Below the pieces are notes generated by a model. That model was not told the DNA's origin. It saw only the letters and a list, made by a program, of their open reading frames with translations, and searched no databases. 14,397 bases of DNA, taken from an uncultured Bacillaceae bacterium. Its GTDB lineage: Bacteria > Bacillota > Bacilli > Bacillales > Caldibacillaceae. Made by a program: the position numbers and the translations under genes. The DNA lies in assembly GCA_937983015.1 (NCBI GenBank), contig CALKAK010000028.1, positions 1-14,397 of the forward strand. The letters run 5' to 3'. Below are positions 6,384 to 13,972 of the stretch, piece by piece. Every line of letters begins with the position of its first letter. Position 1 is the first letter of the stretch.

Positions 6384-8045
6384 ATGGAGCGAGTTAAATG
6401 CGAATGCGGACATGTGAATCCTCCCGGAACGATCTTATGTGAGGCTTGCGGGAAAATCTTGGACCCGAATGAAGAAAAAAAACTGATCATCGATATGCGC
6501 TATGAAGGAGCAGCCCGTCGTTCACAAACGTATAATCGGACGATAATCGATAAAATCTGGAATTTTTTCTCCTCAGTAAAAGTTGGGGTTGTCTTGATCG
6601 TGCTGGCTTTAATCGCTTCCGCGATCGGCACGATTTTACCACAAGAGATGAATACAACAATGAACGTACCCCCAAAACAGTATTATGAGGAAAACTACGG
6701 GGTTTTCGGACGAATATATTATTTGTTAGGATTTCACGATTTGTATAGGTCAACATGGTATATTTTACTAATCGCAGCCATCGGTGTTTCCCTTACAATC
6801 TGCAGTATTGATCGGGCGCTTCCACTTTATAAAGCTTTAAAACGACAGCGCATCACCCGCCACAACAGTTTCATGAAACGGCAGCGATTGTTTAATGAAG
6901 GAACGGTGGAAAACTGGGATGATCAAATCAACACCGTCAGCGAACGAATGAGGCAAAAAAAATATCGGGTACTAACAGAAAGCGGTAATCTTTTTGCCGA
7001 AAAAGGTCGCTTTTCACGATGGGGACCTTATATCAATCATATCGGTCTCATCATCGTATTGATCGGGGCCATGTTCCGCTTTGCACCGGGGATGTACGTC
7101 AATGAAATGCTTTGGATTAAAGAAGGGGAAACGAAAGCGATTCCTGGAACGGATCAGCGTTATTATTTGACGAACCATGAGTTTATCGTGGAAGTGTATG
7201 ATGAATCGGATCGTGAAGTGTACCGCGAGGCTCTGGAAAAAAGGGGAAAGATTATCAAAAATTTCCAGACGAATGTAACATTGTACGAGGCAGAAGGAGA
7301 GGTCCTTCCCGGTGAAGACCCCCAGTTAAAGGAAATTAAGAAAGGGGAAATTCGTGTCAACCACCCTTTACGGTTTGAACATTTCGGACTCTATCAAGCT
7401 AGCTATCTCCTGAATGAATTAAGCGCGATGACATTCCAATTAGTGAAAAAAGAAACGGAAGAAGTGATCGGTGAACTCACTATAGATCTTGAGAATCCCG
7501 AGAAAAGGTACGATCTAGGAAAGGGCTACATTGTCGAAATTCTAGCTTATTTTCCCGATGTGGAATTCAAGGATGGGGAGTTACGGACGAAATCTCCGAA
7601 TCCGAACAATCCAGCTTTCGCTTTTCAAATCCGTTCGCCGGAGCATCCGGAAGGGGAGCGGAGCGTCGTTTTCATTCAGGAGACGCTAGAACCGCTAGGG
7701 GAAAATGATTACAAGTTGGTCTTTAAAGAAGTGGATACGGTAAATTATTCTGGTTTAATGGTACGGAAGGATCGAACCCTTGGTTTGATCGCTTTTGGTG
7801 GCGCTATTTTCCTCTTTGGAGTTATTTTAGGCTCATTCTGGCAACACCGCAGGATCTGGATCAAATGGGATGGTGGAAAGCTTTTAGTCAGTGCCCATAC
7901 CAATAAAAATTGGTATGGTTTTATGAAAGAAATCGAGACGATACTGGCTGATACTGATGTTCCGATTCCCATCGATCGGGGCGGAGGTTTAGATAAACCA
8001 GAACGTGCGAACAAAGGGGGAGATGTCAATGGCTCAACTAAGTAG
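6384..8045 (+). CDS. resB: Cytochrome c biogenesis protein ResB (CcsB/Ccs1)
   Basis: A 553-residue System II heme-handling protein that works with ResC to move heme across the membrane and ligate it to apocytochrome c. Four membrane segments are visible at about 65-85, 124-142, 214-233 and 466-487. A large extracytoplasmic domain lies between the third and fourth. H219 in the third segment is a candidate heme ligand by family analogy. The N-terminus carries a zinc-ribbon-like CEC-x10-CEAC cluster (C6, C8, C19, C22), also present in B. subtilis ResB. ATG 6384 was chosen over ATG 6375 because MERVKCECGH aligns with the B. subtilis start and the purine-rich AAGGGG site abuts the earlier ATG. It overlaps resC by 17 nt. 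Confidence 0.95.
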   Translation: MERVKCECGHVNPPGTILCEACGKILDPNEEKKLIIDMRYEGAARRSQTYNRTIIDKIWNFFSSVKVGVVLIVLALIASAIGTILPQEMNTTMNVPPKQYYEENYGVFGRIYYLLGFHDLYRSTWYILLIAAIGVSLTICSIDRALPLYKALKRQRITRHNSFMKRQRLFNEGTVENWDDQINTVSERMRQKKYRVLTESGNLFAEKGRFSRWGPYINHIGLIIVLIGAMFRFAPGMYVNEMLWIKEGETKAIPGTDQRYYLTNHEFIVEVYDESDREVYREALEKRGKIIKNFQTNVTLYEAEGEVLPGEDPQLKEIKKGEIRVNHPLRFEHFGLYQASYLLNELSAMTFQLVKKETEEVIGELTIDLENPEKRYDLGKGYIVEILAYFPDVEFKDGELRTKSPNPNNPAFAFQIRSPEHPEGERSVVFIQETLEPLGENDYKLVFKEVDTVNYSGLMVRKDRTLGLIAFGGAIFLFGVILGSFWQHRRIWIKWDGGKLLVSAHTNKNWYGFMKEIETILADTDVPIPIDRGGGLDKPERANKGGDVNGSTK

Positions 8046-9219
8046 TCTTCTTTTATACCTTTCTTTTATTCTTTATTTAATAGCGATTTTGTTTTTCGGT
8101 GCGACGATCCGGCAAAAGAAAGGTATAGACCAGGATCGGGGGAATAAACCAGCGGCTTGGCCAGGGAAAGCGGGGGTCGGGATAACTGCGATCGGTTTTG
8201 TCCTGCAAACTGGGTATTTTATCACGCGCTGGATCGCCGGCGGTTATCCACCGATCAGTAATATGTTTGAATTCATCACCTTTTTCAGTTTGATGCTCGT
8301 CGGTGCATTCATGATTTTGTTTTATTTATATCGTATTCCTGCTCTTGGGGTTTTTGCGCTGCCGATCGTGGTCATTTTGATCGGCTATGCCAGTATGTTT
8401 TCCCGAGATATTACACCCTTAAGTCCGACATTACAGAGTAACTGGCTTATTATGCACGTTATGACAACTGCTGCCGGACAGGCTATTTTAGCCATCAGTT
8501 TTGTTGCAGGGTTAATATATCTTGTAAAAAACATACCGCAAAACGATAAAAAGAAAGCTGTAGCGGTAGAAGCAATTTTGTTCACCTTGATTATCTTTGT
8601 CGGGTTTATTGTTGCCGCGACAGGTTTTGCTTTGGTTGGATACGAGACGGAAATAACGTATAACGATCATACAGGTGAACCTGCTGTTGTCACATATAAA
8701 CTACCCCCGATTTTTGGACCGAATGAGTACATGATAACAGCTGGATTTAATATGGCACCAATGATTGAATTGCCGCCATGGATCAAAGCCAGTCAACTGA
8801 ACACCTTGACCTGGTCTGTCCTTATTGGACTCATCATTTATTTCATCATCCGCTTACTCGCAAGAAAACGCCTTTTCGCCCTCGTTCAGCCCTTATTACA
8901 ACGGATGAAGAATGATGTTATTGATGAGGTCGGCTATCGTTCAGTATTGATCGGTTTTCCGGTGTTCACTTTAGGAGCGTTGATCTTCGGGATGATCTAC
9001 GCCCATTTTGCCTGGGGAAGATTCTGGGCCTGGGACCCGAAAGAAGTCTGGGCTTTGATTACCTGGTTTTTCTATGCAGCATTTCTTCATCTCCGTCTTT
9101 CCCGGGGATGGCATGGAGAAAACTCCGCCTGGCTGGCGGTCATCGGTTTTGCGATCATCATGTTTAATTTAATATTTGTCAATCTCGTTATCGCGGGTCT
9201 CCATAGTTACGCGGTTTAG
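8029..9219 (+). CDS. resC: Cytochrome c biogenesis protein ResC (CcsA), heme delivery
   Basis: A 396-residue polytopic membrane protein of the CcsA/CcmC/CcmF heme-handling superfamily, partner of ResB. The tryptophan-rich WWD heme-binding motif is intact at residues 329-341 (WGRFWAWDPKEVW). Candidate heme-ligand histidines are H143, H326 and, near the C-terminus, H391. Hydrophobic helices occur throughout, with one polar extracytoplasmic stretch at about 205-235. The start is ATG 8029, 6 nt after the AAGGGGGAG site (8014-8022); ATG 8023 touches that site and GTG 8005 precedes it. The 17-nt overlap with resB indicates coupling. A 171-bp AT-rich regulatory gap separates it from resD. Confidence 0.95.
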   Translation: MAQLSSLLLYLSFILYLIAILFFGATIRQKKGIDQDRGNKPAAWPGKAGVGITAIGFVLQTGYFITRWIAGGYPPISNMFEFITFFSLMLVGAFMILFYLYRIPALGVFALPIVVILIGYASMFSRDITPLSPTLQSNWLIMHVMTTAAGQAILAISFVAGLIYLVKNIPQNDKKKAVAVEAILFTLIIFVGFIVAATGFALVGYETEITYNDHTGEPAVVTYKLPPIFGPNEYMITAGFNMAPMIELPPWIKASQLNTLTWSVLIGLIIYFIIRLLARKRLFALVQPLLQRMKNDVIDEVGYRSVLIGFPVFTLGALIFGMIYAHFAWGRFWAWDPKEVWALITWFFYAAFLHLRLSRGWHGENSAWLAVIGFAIIMFNLIFVNLVIAGLHSYAV

Positions 9220-9220
9220 T

Positions 9221-9253
9221 ACGAAAATTTTATGAGATTTGTCCAATTTTCGT
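9221..9253 (+). repeat. 9-bp perfect inverted repeat just after resC
   Basis: ACGAAAATT (9221-9229) and AATTTTCGT (9245-9253) form a perfect 9-bp stem with a 15-nt loop, starting one base after the resC stop. No T-run follows, so it is not a standard terminator. It could protect the 3' end of a processed resABC transcript or partly attenuate transcription into resD. Confidence 0.6.
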
Positions 9254-9267
9254 CATAACCAAGTAAA

Positions 9268-9281
9268 TGTAAACACTTTCT
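9268..9281 (+). promoter_or_regulatory. CcpA cre-like site upstream of resD
   Basis: TGTAAACACTTTCT matches the cre consensus TGWAARCGYTWNCW at 13 of 14 positions; the only mismatch is A for the central G. It covers the -35 region of the predicted resD promoter, a repressing position. Glucose repression of the res operon through CcpA is reported for B. subtilis, which supports the assignment. Confidence 0.6.
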
Positions 9282-9299
9282 TTCGAAATTTGTTATAAT
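9270..9299 (+). promoter_or_regulatory. Likely separate resD-resE promoter
   Basis: A perfect TATAAT (9294-9299) preceded by TGT forms an extended -10. TAAACA (9270-9275, 4/6) lies 18 bp upstream as the -35. Transcription would start near 9306, leaving a leader of about 85 nt that contains the symmetric repeats. It would allow resDE expression apart from resABC. Confidence 0.6.
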
Positions 9300-9390
9300 T
9301 TATTTGATAATCGACAAATTATCGAAGTTAATATAGCAAAATTTTGTCGAATTTTATACAATTAGATGTAAGGGCAAGGAGGGTGTACTG

Positions 9391-10107
9391 ATGGATTCTC
9401 AAGTCAAAATTCTCGTAGTGGATGATGAAGAGCGGATCCGCCGCTTGTTAAAAATGTATTTAGAACGAGAAAATTACCTCATCGATGAATCCGCTGACGG
9501 TAAAGATGCCCTGCAAAAAGCAATGGAGACGGATTACGATTTGATTATTCTCGATTTAATGTTACCGGGTATGGATGGAATCGAGGTTTGCCGCAAGGTC
9601 CGTGAAAAGAAAGCAACACCGGTTATCATGCTTACTGCGAAAGGAGAAGAATCCAATCGGGTACAGGGGTTTGAGGTGGGAGCGGATGATTATATCGTAA
9701 AACCTTTTAGTCCGCGGGAAGTGGTTCTTCGCGTCAAGGCGTTATTGCGCCGCGCGTCGACAACGAGCTATTTGCATACGGACACGAGTTCAAAAGATCT
9801 GATCGTCTTCCCTCACTTGACGATCGACAATGATGCCCATCGTGTGACCGTCGATGGCCAGGAGATAAATCTGACACCGAAAGAGTACGATCTCCTCTAT
9901 TTTCTGGCCAAATCGCCGGATAAAGTGTTCGACCGGGAGACATTGTTGAAAGAAGTCTGGCAATACGATTTCTTCGGTGATTTACGCACAGTCGATACTC
10001 ACGTAAAACGTTTACGTGAAAAATTAAACAAAGTATCGGATGTAGCCGCAAAGATGATCGTCACTGTTTGGGGTGTCGGCTACAAGTTAGAGGTAATCGA
10101 TGAATGA
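9391..10107 (+). CDS. resD: Response regulator ResD
   Basis: A 238-residue OmpR/PhoB-type response regulator. Phosphorylated by ResE under oxygen limitation, its B. subtilis counterpart activates respiration genes, including cytochrome c maturation and nitrate respiration. The receiver domain (about 5-118) has the acidic pair D11/D12, phosphoacceptor D55 in LIILDLMLPG, T82 and K104. The C-terminal winged-helix DNA-binding domain (about 130-235) contains LTPKEYDLLYFLA and the recognition segment RTVDTHVKRLREKL. The ribosome binding site is AGGAGGG, 8 nt from ATG 9391. The stop overlaps the resE start in ATGA, the classic arrangement for coupled translation of a two-component pair. Confidence 0.95.
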   Translation: MDSQVKILVVDDEERIRRLLKMYLERENYLIDESADGKDALQKAMETDYDLIILDLMLPGMDGIEVCRKVREKKATPVIMLTAKGEESNRVQGFEVGADDYIVKPFSPREVVLRVKALLRRASTTSYLHTDTSSKDLIVFPHLTIDNDAHRVTVDGQEINLTPKEYDLLYFLAKSPDKVFDRETLLKEVWQYDFFGDLRTVDTHVKRLREKLNKVSDVAAKMIVTVWGVGYKLEVIDE

Positions 10108-11891
10108 GACTTCTTTGGCGTAGTGTCGTTGGCAAATTATGGGCAACGATATTGCTGTTTTTCGCCGTCGTTTTAACCGTACTGGCGATTTTATTGATGC
10201 AATTTTTCCGCTCGTATATCGTCGAGACGGTCACTGAAGATCTGATTAATACCGGAAAAAAAATAGCCGTCGTTCTTGAGAGCTACGATGATTTTAGTTA
10301 TGGTTTAGAGACGGCTTTTCAAATCCTCGATGATGTAACCAATGCTATCATCATCACTGACGAAAACCATATTTACTATTCGAAAATAGAAGACCAACAA
10401 TTTTTTAATCTAGCATTCTTTCAAGAACACAAAGGTTTTTCTAAAGTATTTACGGAAGATAAAATTGTCGAACAGGAGATCACGATCCCCGTTTCCGAGG
10501 AAAATCGTTCCGGGATTCATAACCGCATGATCATCATCGGTATTCCCTTGCATCTTTTTTCCGATCAGCAAGGTGCCGTGTTCATTTACCAATCCTTGCA
10601 TGTCATGCAAGAAGCGTTTGATGAAACGACAAAAATCATCTGGCTAGCCGCTTTTATCAGCTTTTGCTTGACAACTTTTTTCGCCCTGTTCTTATCCCGG
10701 CAGATCTCGAAACCGTTACTGAAAATGCGCGAAGCTGCCGTCAATGTGACGAAAGGGAGATTTGATGCGCGTGTACCGATCTATACGAAGGATGAAATCG
10801 GTGAACTGGCGAAAGTGATCAATAAAATGACGGAACAGTTGAAGGTGAATATGACACAATTACAGCAAGAAAAAGAACAGTTATCAAGTGTATTGAGCAG
10901 CATGGCAGACGGTGTGATCATGTTCAATCGCCAGGGACAGATCATGCTAACGAATCCACCTGCCGAAACGTTTTTACGTTTAATGGAATATGAGGGAAAC
11001 GGTGCGAAAGGCTGCAGCGTTCCCGAGGAAATTATGGAACTCTTTCAGCAAGTTCTAGATACCGAAAAGGAAAAAGTCGGCGATCTTTCTGTACAAGGAC
11101 GCTTTTGGACGATCATCGTCAGTCCCTTGTACGATGTGAAACAAATTCGTGGTGCGGTGGCAGTCATACGCGATATGACCGAACAAAAACAGCTCGATAA
11201 AATACGCACGGATTTTATCGCCAATGTTTCACATGAATTGCGTACACCCGTTGCCATGTTACAGGGCTATAGTGAAGCTCTGCTCGATGATGTAGTCGGG
11301 ACGGAAGAAGATCGCCGGGAAATCGCGATGATCATTTATGAAGAATCGAAAAGAATGGGCCGCCTTGTCAATGAACTGCTTGATCTGGCGAAGATGGAAT
11401 CAGGGACATTCTCCCTCGATCGACAAAAAGTGGCTATTGAACCGTACTTGAATAAAATCGTGAAAAAATTCGCCGGTCTTGCCAAAGACAATAAAGTTAT
11501 CTTGGAAAAAGATCTTTCAGGGAATGATCGGATTTATTATTTCGACCCAGACCGAATCGAACAAGTATTGACGAATTTGATCGATAATGCGATTCGTCAC
11601 AGTCACGCAGGTGGTCGGATCATCGTAAAAGAGTATCCAGGAAAAGATGGTTTTTATCTAGAGGTGATTGATGAAGGTTCCGGAATCCCGAAAGAAGATC
11701 TACCCTTCGTTTTTGAACGGTTTTATAAAGCCGATAAAGCACGAACCCGTGGTAGTTCCGGAACGGGCTTAGGACTTGCGATTGCTAAAAACATTGTCGT
11801 TGCCCATGGTGGAACGATTGATGTGAAAAGCAAGATAGGCGAAGGTACAACTTTTACCATTTTTCTACCCGATGAAAATCATAGTGAATAG
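10104..11891 (+). CDS. resE: Sensor histidine kinase ResE
   Basis: A 595-residue membrane sensor kinase, cognate to ResD. Two membrane segments (about 12-34 and 178-198) flank an extracytoplasmic domain of about 140 residues. A HAMP linker (199-250) follows, then a PAS domain (about 258-360). The dimerisation and phosphotransfer domain has the phosphorylated H377 in VSHELRTP. The ATPase domain has its N-box at NLIDNAIRHS (491-500), G1 at DEGSG (523-527) and G2 at GTGLGLAI (553-560). All catalytic motifs are intact. The PAS domain is the likely redox sensor in B. subtilis, but the signal is not visible from sequence. The start is ATG 10104 inside the resD stop overlap. A terminator follows 14 bp after the stop. 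Confidence 0.95.
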   Translation: MRLLWRSVVGKLWATILLFFAVVLTVLAILLMQFFRSYIVETVTEDLINTGKKIAVVLESYDDFSYGLETAFQILDDVTNAIIITDENHIYYSKIEDQQFFNLAFFQEHKGFSKVFTEDKIVEQEITIPVSEENRSGIHNRMIIIGIPLHLFSDQQGAVFIYQSLHVMQEAFDETTKIIWLAAFISFCLTTFFALFLSRQISKPLLKMREAAVNVTKGRFDARVPIYTKDEIGELAKVINKMTEQLKVNMTQLQQEKEQLSSVLSSMADGVIMFNRQGQIMLTNPPAETFLRLMEYEGNGAKGCSVPEEIMELFQQVLDTEKEKVGDLSVQGRFWTIIVSPLYDVKQIRGAVAVIRDMTEQKQLDKIRTDFIANVSHELRTPVAMLQGYSEALLDDVVGTEEDRREIAMIIYEESKRMGRLVNELLDLAKMESGTFSLDRQKVAIEPYLNKIVKKFAGLAKDNKVILEKDLSGNDRIYYFDPDRIEQVLTNLIDNAIRHSHAGGRIIVKEYPGKDGFYLEVIDEGSGIPKEDLPFVFERFYKADKARTRGSSGTGLGLAIAKNIVVAHGGTIDVKSKIGEGTTFTIFLPDENHSE

Positions 11892-11904
11892 CGAAACCAA
11901 CGCT

Positions 11905-11940
11905 TCCCCTTGGTCACAAAAGGACAGGGGATTTTTTTTT
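11905..11940 (+). terminator. Rho-independent terminator after resE
   Basis: TCCCCT (11905-11910) pairs with AGGGGA (11926-11931), extended by GTC/GAC above a 2-nt bulge. Nine T residues follow (11932-11940). It ends the res operon. Confidence 0.82.
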
Positions 11941-12075
11941 GTGAAATTTTCAGTGCAGGCTCTTATTATGGGGCTATACGTTTGCGGGTTGTTTAAAAGA
12001 AAGAGCAAACACTTTGTTGAAGAAATTTCCTGCAAACGATATGATAAAAACATCAAGATGCATGGCACCGGAAAC

Positions 12076-12102
12076 TGTAACTTTTTATATGTAAAAGTCG
12101 AC
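12076..12102 (+). promoter_or_regulatory. Autoregulatory SigX promoter
   Basis: TGTAAC (12076-12081) and CGAC (12099-12102) are separated by 17 bp. This is the arrangement described for the B. subtilis sigX autoregulatory promoter. It directly precedes sigX, with the expected start near 12109 and a leader of about 20 nt. Confidence 0.85.
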
Positions 12103-12128
12103 AAATATTATGAGTCGAGGATGATTTT

Positions 12129-12662
12129 ATGGATGCGTTGTTTGAAGAAATCTATGAAAAATACCATTTAGATATTTTCCAATTTTTATTTTATCTTGTC
12201 CGAGATCGTCATAAAGCGGAAGATTTAACGCAGGAAGTCTATATTCGCGTGTTAAAATCGATCGACCGTTTTGAACATAGAAGCAGCTTGAAAACATGGA
12301 TACTGGCGATCGCGAGAAATGTGGCTATCGATCATTTCCGCAAAGAAAAAACGAAGCGAAACTTTTTTATGTCCCAGCTTGAGGAAAAGGGGTTCGATGT
12401 ACAGGATCATGAAAAAATTCCTGAAGAGATCGCGATTCAAAAAGATGAGATCCGGTTGTTATATCGTTGTTTAAAAGCATGTACATTGGACCAGCAAACC
12501 GTTTTAATTGCCCGCTTTATTCAAGATTTATCCATCGCGGAAACCGCTGAGATTTTAGGATGGACTGAAAGTAAGGTAAAAACAACTCAACATCGGGCAA
12601 TTAGAAACTTGAAAAAATTTATGGAGGCCGCCAGCGAAAAGGAGGGTGGGCAGCATGAGTAA
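12129..12662 (+). CDS. sigX: ECF RNA polymerase sigma factor SigX
   Basis: A 177-residue ECF sigma factor. Region 2 spans about residues 8-75, with the core-binding and -10 recognition helices in AEDLTQEVYIRVLKSIDRFE and SLKTWILAIARNVAIDHFRK. Region 4 spans about 112-168, with the helix-turn-helix IAETAEILGWTESKVKTTQHR that reads the -35. It aligns well with B. subtilis SigX, which controls cell-envelope charge modification and resistance to cationic peptides; the regulon here is inferred only. ATG 12129 has a modest GAGG site (12117-12120). Its 3' end overlaps rsiX by 8 nt, so sigma and anti-sigma are made together. In B. subtilis sigX also follows resE. Confidence 0.93.
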   Translation: MDALFEEIYEKYHLDIFQFLFYLVRDRHKAEDLTQEVYIRVLKSIDRFEHRSSLKTWILAIARNVAIDHFRKEKTKRNFFMSQLEEKGFDVQDHEKIPEEIAIQKDEIRLLYRCLKACTLDQQTVLIARFIQDLSIAETAEILGWTESKVKTTQHRAIRNLKKFMEAASEKEGGQHE

Positions 12663-13851
12663 AAAGTATTTTACCGAGGAAGAATTGGAAGGTTTGCTCC
12701 GGGATATGCCTAAGATATCCGATCACCGTCATCGGGATGAAATATACCGATCCGTGCAAGAGCGAATGCACGAAGAAAAAAACGAGATCAAAAGAAAACG
12801 GATTTTTTGGCCGGCTCTCGCTTCTCTTGCTGCTACGCTTATCTTGATAGTACTGGGGTCATCTCTATTATCGCGAGAAGATCACATGACTCATTTGTGG
12901 CAGAATCAAAAGAGCCAGGAACGAATTACTATAACTCAAGATAAAGAAGAAATGGCACCTGGTGCTGGAGGCGGTGCAACTATCGTAGAAGAACGGCTGG
13001 AAATATTTGATTCTCAGGTTATGGAAGCGAATCGGACAGCGATCTATCAAGAATCATTAACGGATGAAGAGATGGCGATTACTTTAAATATACCTGATCG
13101 ATCTTTCCAGAATATCATTCCAGTTTCCGTTATCGTTCAAAAAGAAAATGAAAAAACTTGGCTTGATCATTACCTGGAAATTAGCGCACAGATTGATGAG
13201 GAAGAACTTGGTCTTGCGGACTATTATCCTTTGCAAGGGACATTGACTTTAGAAGGCGATGATGCTCTAAAATTGAATTTGGCCACAGACAATCCATATA
13301 CTGTCGGGACGACTAGCGAAGAGATGTTTTTCCGCAGTCTCGATGCTTTTCGTCACCAGGGAATTAAGGAAATTCGATTATTTGTCGATGATCGGCCAGG
13401 GCTCGACCTACATCATGAAGTTGAACCGTTAACCGTCTATTCCATCGCTCCCTACGGTAGAACCGGTTATTGGCTATACGAAACGGAACGGCAAACGTTT
13501 CTTACACCTGGACCTTCCAATTATAAAACCGTGACGGAAACGCTTGTTGACATGAAAAACGACATTGCTACCCATGAACTGATAGCAAGTATTCCCGAAA
13601 GGATCCAATTCAAGGTTGAGGAAGAAGGACCACGAACTCTTACCATCCGGTTTTCTGAGGATATCATTTTATCTGAAGAACCAGAGATGATGTATATGAT
13701 CGAAGCGATTCTCCTTACGGCGAAAGAATTCGGTTATAACGAAGTTCGTTTTATCAATATCAACGGAAATACTGACTTATTCGGGTGGGATTTTACGAAA
13801 ACCATCAAAGTTCCTGTGGCGCCAAATCGACTTCAGTTGATGAATCATTAA
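12655..13851 (+). CDS. rsiX: Anti-sigma factor RsiX
   Basis: A 398-residue single-pass membrane protein directly after sigX; B. subtilis RsiX is about 368 aa. The N-terminal cytoplasmic part (1-48, FTEEELEGLLRDMPKISDHR) matches the start of RsiX and would bind SigX. A membrane segment spans about 51-73 (FWPALASLAATLILIVLG). A low-complexity linker with GAGGGA follows, then a large extracytoplasmic region with two GerMN-like parts; the last ends LLTAKEFGYNEVRF and PVAPNR, as in RsiX. No zinc-binding HxxxCxxC motif of the ZAS class is present. ATG 12655 has AAGGAGG 8 nt upstream; the GTG at 12646 lies against that site. A strong terminator follows. Confidence 0.88.
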   Translation: MSKKYFTEEELEGLLRDMPKISDHRHRDEIYRSVQERMHEEKNEIKRKRIFWPALASLAATLILIVLGSSLLSREDHMTHLWQNQKSQERITITQDKEEMAPGAGGGATIVEERLEIFDSQVMEANRTAIYQESLTDEEMAITLNIPDRSFQNIIPVSVIVQKENEKTWLDHYLEISAQIDEEELGLADYYPLQGTLTLEGDDALKLNLATDNPYTVGTTSEEMFFRSLDAFRHQGIKEIRLFVDDRPGLDLHHEVEPLTVYSIAPYGRTGYWLYETERQTFLTPGPSNYKTVTETLVDMKNDIATHELIASIPERIQFKVEEEGPRTLTIRFSEDIILSEEPEMMYMIEAILLTAKEFGYNEVRFININGNTDLFGWDFTKTIKVPVAPNRLQLMNH

Positions 13852-13856
13852 TGCAC

Positions 13857-13883
13857 AAGGCATCTTTTTGAGATGCCTTTTTT
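13857..13883 (+). terminator. Rho-independent terminator after rsiX
   Basis: AAGGCATCT (13857-13865) and AGATGCCTT (13871-13879) form a perfect 9-bp stem with a TTTTG loop, running into six T residues (13878-13883). It begins 5 bp after the rsiX stop. Confidence 0.93.
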
Positions 13884-13913
13884 GTATAAACCGACTTAAA
13901 TTGCTTCATAATA
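13884..13913 (+). promoter_or_regulatory. Predicted sigma-G (forespore) promoter of the M23 peptidase gene
   Basis: GTATA (13884-13888) fits the sigma-G -35 consensus gHATR at every position. After 18 bp, CATAATA (13907-13913) fits the -10 consensus CATNHTA at every position. A sigma-A reading is poor, since the best -35 (TTGTAT) would need a 19-bp spacer. Transcription would start near 13920, giving a leader of about 53 nt. Confidence 0.5.
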
Positions 13914-13972
13914 ACTTACTGTTACCATCATTTCCTGATTTTGGTTCGAACACTAGAAGCAGGAGGAAATTG

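Larger units (their letters stand above)
9238..9355 (+). repeat. Direct and inverted AT-rich repeats between resC and resD
   Basis: TTTGTCCAATTTT (9238-9250) recurs as TTTGTCGAATTTT (9343-9355), a 12/13 match 105 bp away. Two short dyads also occur: GATAAT-CGACAA-ATTATC (9306-9323) and AAAATT-TTGTCG-AATTTT (9338-9355). Their 6-bp spacers are reverse complements of each other, so TCGACAAA (9311-9318) and TTTGTCGA (9343-9350) form a further inverted pair. The dyads lie between the predicted resD transcription start and the resD gene. The binding factor, if any, is unknown. Confidence 0.5.

Noticed and set aside
11872..12171. A 99-codon + strand open frame between resE and sigX
   Set aside because: It overlaps the resE 3' end, crosses the resE terminator and the SigX promoter, and runs into sigX in another frame. 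It has no ribosome binding site and resembles no known protein.
13920..13950. TGTTAC followed by CGAA as a second SigX promoter before the M23 gene
   Set aside because: The spacer is 21 bp, too long for an ECF promoter, and the -10 is not CGAC or CGTC.
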